Source of the DNA: Gnetum montanum
Lineage: Eukaryota > Streptophyta > Gnetopsida > Gnetales > Gnetaceae
NCBI GenBank assembly: GCA_015680685.1
Contig: MNCI01020980.1
Span: forward strand, 1 to 64,000
DNA: 64,000 nt
Direction of reading: 5' to 3'
The notes beneath the pieces are model-generated. The model saw nothing but the letters and a program-made list of their open reading frames with translations. It had not been told where the DNA came from and searched no databases. This document shows positions 11,240 through 23,374 of this stretch, in pieces (the first letter of the stretch is position 1; each line of letters starts with the position of its first letter). Both the position numbers and the translations under genes were made by a program.

Positions 11240-12297
11240 TGATGAGTAGCAAGTACCACCTACACAACCATACGAATCACAAGTGTTCATGTGTAATTTA
11301 ATCAAATTCCATGGATAGTGTGGTATCTATATAATTAAGCATGGATCATAGGTCACTATCTCCTCACTTGGACTAATGGTAGTTTTGTCACGTATGGTTT
11401 AGTCCAAAGTGAAGCATATGATTATTGATGTTGTGTGACTAAGGCTAAGTTATGTGAAAATATGAAAATTAATCATTGAATATAATTAATAATAAGAAAA
11501 TAAATCCTAAACTATCCTAAGGACGATGAGTGTCTATTTCCAACTTACCATACATGTCCTAAACTCATGTACCCACAACTAGGATTACTAAGTGTTATGC
11601 TACTCGGCAAATCAAGTACTAATGCTACTCAAATTACCAAGTAAATACGTGTTTACACTTAAAATTGGTTGCACTCATTTCACTGATTAATTAATGTGCA
11701 TGGAAATGTAAATATTAACTAAGCACATGGAAAATAAATTACATTGAAAGTAAATCAATTCTAAGTCAAAGTGTTTTAATGAATAGGAATTAATCTCGAT
11801 CTTATTTTTGTTCATGGAATGTATCTAGGTACAATGCCACTTGAATAAGAAATCATACAATTAACTCAAATCCACACTATGGGCACTCACTGACTATTTG
11901 CTAGGATTATGGGAGAAAACTATAAGAGTCTAGCTACATTACTGACCAAATGGTGTCAAATATGTGGTGGGTGCTTGCATATTTCTAGGCAAATACATGC
12001 ATTACATTGATGAGGATGCTTTGATACATTTAGCTATGTCATAAGGGATGTGTTAATGCATTTAGCTGCATTGATGAGAATGTGTTGCCGAGGATGCATT
12101 GACAAGGGTTCATCGATGGAGATGCATTGATGGGGCTACATCAATGCATTCAAGGTGTGTTGCCCATTAATGCATCAATGGATTTTCATCCACACATATG
12201 CATCAACACATCTCAAATAAGTCAACAAAGATGCATCAATGAGGCTTTATTGATGAAGATGCATCGACAAAGTTTCCTGACATATCATGTCTCATCA
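11240..12297 (-). repeat. LTR b: left LTR of minus-strand element H
   Basis: Starts TGATGAGT and ends CTCATCA, followed at once by the PPT complement tacccccatt, so it is a 3' LTR of an element extending to the right. At 1058 bp it is about 200 bp longer than the other LTRs. The extra length is in U3 (about 11990-12290), an array of GATGCAT, TGCATCAAT and TGCATCGA motifs. It interrupts the accessory ORF of A. No matching right-hand LTR was found. Confidence 0.75.
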
Positions 12298-14540
12298 TAC
12301 CCCCATTACTAACTAAAAACTTTTCCTCAAGTTATATATAAATGGATGATGTTTCATTACAAAAATTGTGAGGGTGACCAAAACTAGATTGGCTACCATT
12401 AAAAAATTGGAGTGTGGCATTAAAAAATTTTATTTGAGTGGATGTATCACAAAATGATGAAAAGACTGGATAGAAAATTTGCAAAATTGCAAAGCTCTTC
12501 AAAACTTTGCTAAAGATGAATCTTCTTATTGCTACTAGTAGTGGTAGAATTTTCAACATTAATTGTTATGTTGATGCTTCCCTTTTTATGTAGAACATTC
12601 TTGAAGGATGAACTAAAATTTCTTCTCATTATCCCATGGATCTAACAAGAATGTGATGTTTTAGCTTTAATCCCTTTATGTGCTACTATTTTTCCATGGG
12701 CATAGCCTTCATTGTTCTCCTCTTTGCATTGTTTCCTTTGCATTTACAAGACCTTTAACCTTAGGGATTCTGTTTAGCATCATCTAAAATCACCAAAGGA
12801 TCAACATCAATTTTGATAATTTTTCATTAATGATTAACCCTTCCTAAATCTTTTGTTAGCTTAGAATTTGAAAAAAATTTAGCATGTAAGCTCAAGATGA
12901 TTCCATAATAATGCTTCCCAAGGCTTTAAGGTAACTAAAATCAGCAAGTTGTTTGCGTTATTTTGATTATTTTTACTATTAGTTATCATAATGTTTGAAA
13001 ATGTGGAGTTAGAAAAATTTAAAAAATTACATTCTTAAAGCCCCGATGATAAATAAGCTTAACTCCAAAAGTTCACAAGTTTTCAAACAATTACAATTGA
13101 AGGTTTGGTTCACAAGATGGCTAAGAAATTTTGAATTTAGAAGAAATTTTAATATAAAACCATTAAAGATAACTCAAAATTGATGAGACGTTGATCACAA
13201 AATCACACATAAATTTAGAGAAGTTGTTAATGATGTTCTTGAAGATGTGAGGTTTGGTTAAGAGCCATGATTAACAAAAGTTATGCAAGTGAGTCCTCTC
13301 CACACCTTAGAAGTTAAATGCAGATCATGCCTTGGTTTCAAACAACACATAACTACCTTGGTTAGGATCCTGCACTATACTATACAAAATCATTAGGTCC
13401 ATAATTGCAGGCAATAGTGAGGTGGATAATGGGATGAGAAGGGATTTTAGAGATTGGAATGTAAGGTATTTTACCATGTCTACAATAGGTTATTGTGTCA
13501 ATTGTTATTAAAATGACCATCATACCTATTCGTCCAAGTTTCCAACCAAGTCGATACCATTAATAGTGGCCTTGCATTAATGTGTCTCTTCTTTTTGTCC
13601 ATCATGAGTTCATAACAATCATAGAGAACAAGCATCACTCCAAAAAGAGGAGAAAAGAAAAGAATAAAGGAAGGGCCTTAGTTAGAGGGATGGCTTCAAG
13701 CATGGGTAACATGTCTTGCCAACCCCATAACTAGTTCTTATAGCCCATTATTGTGTCTACATGGTGTGCTTTGAATTTCCATTGTTTGTTTTTTCTTTTC
13801 TCTCTCTTTCTTTTTTTATCTCTCCTTTTTTGTTGCTTTTTTGATTGTTTTTTTTGTTTTTTTCTTCTCTCTCTCTCTCTTTTTGGGAATGACACCATGC
13901 AAAGACATACTTCTGGTTTATTGGGCAACTATAGGAGTCATGATACATTCCATGAGGAGTCATAGGCCCCAAAAAGAAAGTCAAAAAGAGAACCCAACAA
14001 ATCCCCTTGAGATCACACCCTTTGCCATTCCTGTTTGGTCTTTCTCTCTTTCTTCAAGGCACAATGATCAATAGTTAATTTTAGTTTCATGTGAGAAAAA
14101 CCATTTTTTTTTCATGATAAAGACCTCTTATTTAAAGAAACTAGAGGGATGGATGATGTTGTCTCACTACATTACACAATTATTTACCCAATCATCTTGA
14201 TAGCATAGAATAAAAGCCTAACACATGGTGTTAACTTCTGCATCATGACTATCAGTATTATTAACAAAAACATAGTAACCATCCATAAAACATAAAGAAA
14301 ATGACTTAAGAAAAGATAAAATTATAAAGAAAATAAAAATAACAAGAATTGGAAAACATATTAAGAATTGGAAATTTTTTTGAAGAAATGGTAAAAACGA
14401 TAAAAAAATTGTAAAACAATAAAGTGAAAATGCACTTATTAGTTCTTGATTCAAGATGTTGCATCTCCTTCACGAATAAACTCATGGGTGAGCATTCGGA
14501 AAATGGACCATGCATTCCCTTAGTTATACATCATACGTTT
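12298..14540 (-). mobile_element. Internal remnant of element H
   Basis: Begins with the PPT and 3' tail (12298-12600). Between 13240 and 13520 it matches the conserved spacer block of the family (same sense features as 5140-5480). The PPT-like block (ccccgatgataaataag, about 13041) is present. I cannot recognise the accessory ORF, which should lie at about 12600, nor gag or a 5' LTR on the right, so the element is deleted and truncated. Low-complexity T/C runs at 13785-13885 produce spurious ORFs on both strands. Confidence 0.5.
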
Positions 14541-17109
14541 TCCATTTATCATCTTTAATTATTTAAGTTTTTAGCTGGACTAGAAGGTGTTTTCTTTTTA
14601 AGGGGTTTGGGCATGTTTTTTTTGTTTATTTTTCATTTTAGTTCTTGTGTCTCCATGTTTAGCTTCTTTTGGTGTATAGTCATAGCGTAAGATGTCTTTT
14701 TCTCTAAGTTCTCTACTTGACTCATTTTATTAGGACAAGAACTAATAAGTGGGTTGGATGTTTCCATGCATCTTTTGAATGGTTTTTAATGCTTAAAAGA
14801 AGATGGGAAAAATGATAAAATTTCTATTGAATTCCTTTTGGATGTTACACATCAATACAAATATCTTTATTAGATATGCTTTCTTTTCACATAAGTCTTC
14901 CACTAAAATATTAATTTTTGATTAGCCATAAAAATCTTGTATTTTTTCAAGTACATGTGTTGTGTCTTTCTTGGCAAACATTTGTTAGAACAACTTTGTC
15001 AATGACATTCCCCTCCTTAAAGCTAAAAACAAGTTAGGTACATGCTACTCAAATTTATTGTGTTACAGATATGAAATGGAGAATTCTCCTTATAAAGTTG
15101 TGGACCATTCTAAACTCTTCTTCAAGAATGACTTATTTGATTTAGATTGTCATGTTGATATTTTACCTATGTTTCCTGCACTTGCATTTACTATTATAGA
15201 TATGTAGGGTGCATATGAGTTGGTAGTATTTTTAAATGTAAAAAGAAAATTTAATTGATTAGTTGCTGTAAAATTCACCATATGAGAATTCACATTTTTC
15301 TTTGGTAAAAAAATTTTGGTGAATGCCAAGTACTGGGTTTTAACTTTTAAGTATGTGTATGTTTGCCAAAGGTTAGAATGATTTATTTTATTTTTCTATG
15401 TATTTACATGTAAATTTCACAAAGCTAATGCAACTTATTTTCAACGTGTTGGTTATAGTTTGTTTGTTTTTATTTTAGGGAAAACAATTAAAATCTAGAG
15501 ATTTGTGGCAATACTTCTCTCATATTGAAACTGAATTTTCCTTGCCCAACTTGACCAATTGAGGCGTTTTCTCCTTCACCTCTTTTCCTTAATTAAACCT
15601 TGTTAAAAACTAATTCAATCAATGCAAACTCTATAAGTGAATGAAATGAAGCATTTTTGGAGCAATAAACAATTAACAAGTTAATATAAAATTTTGAATA
15701 AAACATTTCTAAATACATTAATTTGTTTAGAATAATCATGAATGGTAGCTTCTTCATGCCCTAAATTAGCAATGTACATTATGGGCTACTATTTTAGACC
15801 AACAAGCTGGTATGATCAAAATCAATGGTCTGCTAATTCAGACTAAACATTAATTCACGTAAACATTATGGAATGTGCTACTATTTTGAGATAGACATGT
15901 AGATAAATGCTTACCTGAAACCATATTTAATTTAATTTTAATTTAGGTAATTAGTTTCTTCATCTAATGATGACTTTGGTGAAGTTTGAATGATTGTAGT
16001 TACCTGTATACTGCCTTAAATTTGAATTAAAATGACTTACATAGACATCAAAATGAAAATACTATGTGTTTCTCTCTTTAAAATTGATTTAATTCAAATG
16101 GCAAATCCAATTCAATATTGAAATTCCATAGAGGATTGCTTTGTTCATTCACTGAACTACAAAAGTCATGTTCTTAACACGATGAGTTTCTATGTAGCCA
16201 TAGCAATCATTTCCTCTTAATAGTATAGGTTAATAAATCAAGAAGTAGCCCATTTGTCTCTTCTCATTGTTTTAAGTATGTCCTAAAACTGATCTAGCAT
16301 AGTTCTTTAATTTTTACCTTTTCTACTTGTAAGATATATCCAAATGTGTGAGCCGTTTCTTGTGGACGACTTTATCAAAAGCAAGACTAGTAGTCAACTA
16401 ACATTTCAACTTTGATACATTGCAAAAAAATGTAGTTTAATTTTATCATGATTTGATTTATAGGTTTCTCTATTCTAACTTTTTCCTACTTAGTGTTGAT
16501 TCAAATCTGAGACCTACTATAAGCATACAAGTGATTTAAGATTTTTCCACATGCATCTAACATTAGCTCAGAAATATAATGAAACCAACTAAAAGAGCTT
16601 TTACATGGTATGTTTTGAATCAATTCAACTTTTGAGGTTTTATAAAATTTAGATGATACATTTGTGTTTGCTTCTAACTCTTTTCTAATTCAAATAGCAA
16701 CAAAGACAAACTTTCTATAATGATTATGTTTGAAAGGACATAAAAGAGCATTTTGAAAATAAGTTGAACATTGCTATATTTAGCTTTTACTTTGTAGCTT
16801 TTATCTTTATTTTTCATGAAAATGTAATATCTATATCAATAGATCCTATGGGTCTTCGGATGTAATAAAGCTTCATTTTATTTCATTTCATAAAATATTA
16901 TCTAATAGAGGATACCTCAATTAGGTAGAATTTGAGTTGTACTTATTTGAAAATTGAACTTTAAAGCTTATGGGATCAAGGGTATGGTAGGAAAATGTCT
17001 TAGATGAATACTAAAATGGTTGTAAACATCTTCATTTCTAAAAATATTATCTAATAAGAAAACAATAAAAGAAACTTGTGATGATGGTATAGCACTAAAT
17101 TCAATATCT
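14541..17109. other. AT-rich region without recognisable gene
   Basis: I see no long ORF, LTR or repeat shared with other parts of the window. Scattered poly-A/T runs only. It could be an older, unrecognisable element or original intergenic DNA. Confidence 0.4.
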
Positions 17110-17445
17110 TAAATAATATCATCATCATCATCCTAGCCTTGTTTCAATAATATGTGGACAACTACATCATTAATTTTCTTACCATTAGCCTTTATTAAGG
17201 ACCAAATGTTTATTTATTTGTAATTTTTTAAACATCTTTAACATTTTTATTATTGATCTTTTTTGATGTTTAGCTAATTCGATTTTGTTGGAACAAGGCT
17301 AGGATGATGGTGGTCTTTTTAGGTCTTCCTTTTGATTGGTTTTCCAAAATCATGATGTGGTAACTTTTTTTTTTTTTTTGAGAATCTCATTTTCTAATCT
17401 TTTCCATATATGATCAAACCATCTAAGGCATCATTCTTGTAGTTT
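17110..17445. mobile_element. SINE-like inverted pair and RTE-type LINE fragment
   Basis: A 25-base motif beginning CATCATCCTAGCCTTGTT occurs at about 17122 on the plus strand and, as its complement, at about 17290-17313, matching at 23 of 25 bases. What follows each arm ('gtggacaactacatcattaa' on the left) resembles, from memory, the plant SINE/RTE 3' module with 'GGGTCGGCTACATG'. Just right of this, the complement of about 17395-17440 can be read as CLRWFDHIWKR, similar to the LRWFGHV motif near the end of RTE-type LINE ORF2 proteins. Both calls rest on short, diverged matches. Confidence 0.4.
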
Positions 17446-19137
17446 ATTTGCAATATAAGTTCTAGTCTTTATATTAGTATGGGGTGGAAAATGCCCACTA
17501 GGAGGTTAAAAAAATTGGAGGATAACTACCTCTCCCATTACCAAGGCCCAAGTCATCAAGAATGACTACATAGGGCTCCACAATTGATAAGACCATTACA
17601 TTAGTTAATAAGATCACAAAACTACACACACAATCAAAGTCTAATGAGGTAGAACACATATGTCACAACTTGCCCTTCTCCATGTTGCCTCCTACCTTTA
17701 TGTTTGTACCTACACCCTTGCACTTTCTAGGGCACAGAAGGTGTGCATGCTAGCATACTAGCAATTTGACAAAACTCTATGGTAGACCAGGCACCAAGAG
17801 ATGTTAGTGGTGAAATCAATGGATTCCTTGGCTAAGCCAAGGACTTGCATCAAAGTGGCCAGATGGGGAGGCCATATCACTAGGTATTCCTATGTAGGAT
17901 TTCCATCCTCAAATCCAAGTTTCCAATCGGTGTAGTGCCACCAACATTGCAAGTTCTAGGCCTTAGGATAGATGATGCATTATTGAAACTGTCAAGAGGT
18001 AGCATCTAGTTGTGGCTCTAGGGCAAAGACTACTCTTCCTCATCCTAGACATTAACAACCTTTATCCTCCTTGATGTCAAGGTCCTTCAGTTAGGAAGAA
18101 GAAGTGACAGGTGTTGTTTTGTAGCTAGGATGTGCCACACCTCATCCATAAGGGCAAGACCAACAAGTCTCTTGAAGCATCATGAAAATGTCAAGGTTGT
18201 TTTCTACATTCTTTTCCTCATTTCTAATGTGATCATTATCTCCTCTTTTATGCTCTCTAATCCCACCTTCTCTAATGCTAGCTCCATGGGGTCAAAGGAA
18301 TATGTGCCTTTATTGGATGAGCTTGTCAACTCTTGGTGGCCATGATGGACCCTCAACTAGGAGCCCATTGGAGCCTTAGTAGGACTTTGATTAGATAGTA
18401 ATCTCTATGAAAATGTTAGCTGATCCCTGTTAGAACAAGTGAGTGCCAAAATTATCCTTTGAAGAGGGAGGGATAACCCTTTTACTAGTCTTTCTAGGAG
18501 GCCACAATGGGTAATCCTTGGCACCTCTCCTCTAGCCATTGCTTGAATTTCTTCCACTAGTATGATCACCAACCATGTTGGTAGGTTAGATATTGACAAT
18601 TTCATCAACTTGAAAGTGCAAATAAGTTAGAAATAAAAATTAACTAGAAAAAAGGACTTACTATCAAGAGTAACATAGCGAATTAGGTGCCTTGTGACCT
18701 CCAACTAGACTCTCGATAGCCCTGCATGCCAGTAGGCTCCATGATATTTAGATGAAAGTAGAGCCTCCTTGGTGAACCTCTAGACCATTAGGAAGCCATA
18801 GCATTCAACCCTTGAGATAGTAGTCCTCCATGCCTAAAGCCTCATAGCCTTTACAAATGCCCTAATAATGAATCAAATTTATGTTTAGTCCACTATAAAG
18901 TTGTTACCCTACCAAGTTCTTGCCACCTACACCACTCACCTTACTAGGCATGACTATAGAAACTTAAACTATTTTGCCTAGTCCTATGCTACAAAGATGT
19001 GATAACTCAATTAGGTGTGTAGGCAACCATGCATTGTTAGCTTGTGTCAATAAGCTTCCCTTACTTTCACGCTTGCCATTACATTATCTCTTACATCAAG
19101 CCCCTCCTAATATTGAGCAAGCCCTTTTAAGATAATC
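17446..19137. repeat. Dispersed repeat R1, copy 2 (unidentified)
   Basis: The part from about 18240 to 19137 is homologous to 60-980. The minus strand has a 67-codon open stretch (18608-18405) with MARGEVPRITHCGLLE, then after stops the shared FDPMELALEKVGLES segment. The sequence left of 18240 (17480-18240) has no counterpart here, since copy 1 runs off the window start. The repeat is cut at 19137 by LTR d at a place that corresponds to about position 978 of copy 1, so D inserted into an R1 copy. Family and function unknown. Confidence 0.5.
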
Positions 19138-20017
19138 TAATGAGCAATCGAGTAATCCAACAACCAATAATATAAGTTACAAGTGTTTCCCGTGTGACCA
19201 AATCATAATCCATGGATAAGGCAATGTGATTATACTAGTAATTGGTTTACATTTGTGATCATCGTCTTCCCATGTGAATCTTAGTAAAATCTGACTATAT
19301 GGTTTAGCTCTCTGTGAGGTATGAGATAAGTGATTTTGTTTGGTCCATTTGGCTCCTAGTATACATGATGAATATAAAGGTGAATTCTAAAGTAAGTAAA
19401 ATTAATAACAAATCTAGTCTAGCCTAGTGCGATAAGTATCCATTCCTAATCTTCCATACACACCTTGGGCTTTGTGTAACTACCTCTAAGATACCAAGTG
19501 TACCAAGTGATAACACTACTAGGTCACCAAGTAATTACACTTAAGTGCTCAAGATTAGTCATACTCATTTCACTTAATATGAACATATAAAAGAAAATTA
19601 CTTTTGAAAAGTAAATCATTGAGCTAGGAAACAATAAGAAAATTATTCTAAGTGTAGCAGTAAATTTACGAGAATGCTACAATAGTCAGAAATAGCTTGA
19701 TCTTTATTTCTGGTCACACTTATGCCCAAGTACAAAATGCTCAAAGAAAGATGTCATTCACTAGTTCACACTACACTATGGGCATTCACACTTCTAGTTG
19801 CTAAATCTAAATTCATGAAAACAAATTAAAAGAGTTTCGGTAAGGGTGGATGAAATTGTGTGTTTGTCCACGCACTTAAGTTTCATATTTATAGGTAGGC
19901 ATGTGTCCCACAATATTAGATATCAATGTCATAGCTTATGCTCTAATATTAGACATGCAATATCATAGTTTTGATATTAGATACCTGATATCGTAGCTAA
20001 CAAAATTCACCTTAGGA
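19138..20017 (-). repeat. LTR d: 3' LTR of minus-strand element D
   Basis: 880 bp. It starts TAATGAGC (TG lost by mutation) and is followed at 20018 by the PPT complement tacccccac. It aligns with the E LTRs and with the solo LTR at 25420. The U3 part contains ATATTAGA and GATATC-like motifs. The flanking base run taatc (19133-19137) would be one copy of the target duplication; its partner is lost. Confidence 0.8.
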
Positions 20018-20785
20018 TACCCCCACAACCAATTGAAAACTTGTCATCAAGTGAAAAAAAAATGAGGATAAAGTTCCTTACAAAACTATGAGGTATATTT
20101 AAATGACTAATTAACTATATACATGGCTCTTAAATACCATAGTGGTGTTTTACAAAGACTAACACAAGACATGACATGATAGTTTTGAAACAAAACAAAC
20201 AAAAAACTAGATGAAGCATGATTTAGCTTATATAGTGCTTGGAGGTGGTGGCTCCTCCATTGGTTTCTTTCCCTTATCATCAAGCTTTTGAAATTTGTAT
20301 TTGTTGAGTAATGCTTCAAGTTTCTCTTCCTCTGTTCTAGGGTCATGCACTATCGATTAGATACAACATTAAATACATAATATCACAGCTCCAATATTAG
20401 ATACCCAATATCGCAGCTGACAAAAATTCACCGTATCATACCCCCACAATAGATTAAAAACTTGTCCTCAAGTTAAAACAAAAATGAGGATAGGTTTCCT
20501 TACAAAATTGGGACATAAATTTACATGACTAATTAACTATATACATGACTCTTGAATGCTACAGTTGTGTGTTACAAAGATTACCATAAGACATAACATG
20601 ACAATTTTGAAACAAAACAAACAAAAAATTGGATGGAGCATAATCTAGCTTATGTAGTGCCTAGTGGTGCTGGCACCTCCATTGATTATTTTTTCTTGTC
20701 ATCAAGCTTCTGAAATTTGCATTTGTTGAGCAATGTCGAAGGTTTCTCTTCCTTTGTTATAGGATCATGCATTGTCTATGGTTCT
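19945..20785 (-). repeat. Tandem duplication of LTR end plus 3' tail (two units of about 410-430 bp)
   Basis: Unit 1 (about 19945-20352) and unit 2 (about 20353-20785) both contain the LTR terminus, PPT complement (taccccca at 20018 and 20439), the 3' tail with 'tgactaattaactatataca', and the last codons of the accessory ORF. They differ at roughly one base in seven by eye, so this is an old duplication or a recombination product between two related copies. Confidence 0.75.
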
Positions 20786-23374
20786 TATGTAATGGATGAT
20801 GAAGGTAGTACATCCCATGAACATGACAACTGCAAAAAAATCTAATTAGCTTTGATGTACCATGTTGCAAACTACCTTCTCTCTTCCTCGATTTCCTTGG
20901 CCTTAGCTCATAACACATGATAATCAGACAATCTTTGATCTAGGTTCACTGCAATATCTTTCTGCAATTGGTATCCATCCTTTATTGCTTCTAACTCAGA
21001 GTCTACCACTTGAAGTTTCTATAAGGCATCTTTTTGATTTGCAAACTCTTTTTCATACAATGCATACATGGCTACTACTTTTTGTTCTAGTTCAGTTCTA
21101 GGCCAATTTACTGTTAACATGGTAAGGTTAGCATAATGAAGGTTAGCTAACCTAATGTACTCTTTCAGGTCTTCCATCTACAAGTTTTTATTCTTCACTT
21201 AACTATCCAAGATGGATTGCCAGTCTATATTTTATGCTAATACGGAATTGATTTTGGCCTTTTTCATTTGGATCTCCTTTTCATTAATCTTCTTATACAT
21301 CCCCACTTGGTCATGGAAGTATTCTTTAAGCCTTCCATGTTTCTTTGTCTCTTTCTGCTATGCACTTATTTCAATAGATGATTTTAGGTGGATAGCGTGT
21401 ACCTCCTCCATTAAGAGGGTTCTATTTTCTCCTATGAGCTGGCTCATGTCTCGGTTGACCCTCACCAATTGTTTTCTTAACTAGTGGATACTTTTCTTTA
21501 GGATGTTCTTCTATTCTCCATAGTGATCAAAGGCATATTATCTTAAATGAGTTACTTGTTCTCTTCTTTTGTTGTGGTGAGTGCCTTAGCATGTGCATAT
21601 GTTTGGGCTTCAGCTCCTAAGGCATTCCACACCATTTTTTCCTTCTCATTCTCCATTTGCTTATTTTTATTAATCAAGAAATTCATCTATCCTATTTTGA
21701 ATTACTTTAGCTAATCAAGGGCAATGAATTAAGTGGGATCTCGGAGTTTGACTCTCAAGGTTGTGAGCTTCTCATAATCTAAAATTTTAGTTCAACATGC
21801 TCCACTCTAGTCATTTCCATAACCAACTTGCCCTTTGTTGCAATAAGGTCTAACTACACTATAGTGACATCACTTGAGATGTCAAAAATTATTGTCATCA
21901 CCTATCCAATTTGCAGTAGTCGATCTAGCACATCTTCATGATCTGTAGGGATCAGTGAGGTTCCAACTAATATTTGAGCATCTTTGGCTCTAGTGAGATC
22001 TGCTAGTGGCACAATAGGTATATTAAAGGATTTTTTAATGTGATCTGTAAGCACTTCTATGGCTCCTTCTACAACTTGATGCTGCATTACCACAACTATG
22101 GCTTCTTCTCTAGTTTCTAGCATCACTTGAAATGATGTAGCATTCCCATAGATCTATTGTGACCATTGGGCCTCTCCTCCTAACTGTAGTGAGATTTGTC
22201 CACTTACAAGATCTGCAAAAACTATGGGTTCAATGGCATTGTTAATTACTCTATAAAGGTTGGCCTCATCATGTGTTCCCCAACTAATGGTCTCTATAAT
22301 CTATTGCAAATGACTCATGGATGGCTTGTAATCCTATGGTGTCAATGGAACTTTCTATTGCTATTGTTCTTGTTGCTGCTCACTGGGTCCCACTTATTAT
22401 TGTTGTTTAATAGTTTGTGTGGTTTTCCTAGCACCAATTTTTTCCTCACATTGGTCTTTCTTAGGTAGTGCTAGCTTGAGTAGTTTAGCATATGAGGCAT
22501 TCTAGGTCTTCTTTGGAACATCATTGGTGTACCCTAGGATTCTAGCATGTTTTCACAACTTCCTCATAAGACAAGGAAATAGAAGTGTTGGCTTCCTAGC
22601 CTTCTTTTCTTTGAACCACCTCTGGATCTTCATGAAATAGAGTTGTGTGAGGTTTGCATTATATTTTTTCCATCAAAATCACACTTCCTCTAGCTACATA
22701 GGTGGATAATCTATTTAATCCTTTTGTTGAGAACAAGTGATAGGTGCCAATTTTGAAATAAATTCTTTCCTCAAGAGTTAACTCATTGTGTCCCTTGTCT
22801 TCTTTGCCATATGTCTATTTCAACCACAATTTTATAGTTTTGGCATCTGATCTGGTGGATAGATGTGCTACTTTTGCCGCTTCATTGGGTATGTATAGAG
22901 CTTCACCTATCACCTTAACTAAATATGAAATGAAGACTCCTTCAATGTTGACCGTCGTGCTTTCTTCTTTATTATGCCAGAATTGATAAGTCTTCCCTAG
23001 ATATTATTTTCCACTATTTAAAAGTGTGGGCCATAGTTGTGATGCTTGGAATTGTGTCCTTATCACTTCTAAAACAAACTCTACGAATGGGCCAAAGTTC
23101 ATTTCCATAATTACTATGGTCAGGATTGACTTCTCTTGGATAGCTTAAAAGCAGTTTGGTGACAACATGAGGCATGTCCTTGTACTTGCAGTTCCTCTAC
23201 CTCTCCTTAGGACTACTATCCAATTTTAGGAGTTTCCTAATGAATGTTCAAGGATTGGGCTTCATGCTCCATATGTTCAAGGTCTTATTCTCTTGTTCAA
23301 CCTCTACCTTGGCCTCTTGGTCTTTTACTTGTGGGGTGTGAGTGTCCTCCGATTACTCCTTTCTTTGAAGCCAT
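20650..23374 (-). pseudogene. Accessory ORF of element D, near full length
   Basis: The start ATG (complement of 23372-23374) follows TGATTGCAG exactly as in E. It encodes MASKKGVIGG with a basic KRPRGQGRG stretch, then the conserved N-terminal domain (complement of 23150-22786, with GPFVEF and the WHNKE-type motif) and a long C-terminal half with heptad-like Lys/Glu/Leu repeats (about 22100-20700). The stop is at 20650-20652. Length matches E and F (about 2.7 kb), but stops and frameshifts are frequent. A 74-codon segment at 22126-21902 is still open. Confidence 0.7.

Noticed and set aside
13731-14074. Overlapping ORFs on both strands, Lys/Arg/Glu-rich or Phe/Leu-rich
   Set aside because: Caused by a T/C-rich low-complexity run at 13785-13885 in the spacer of H.
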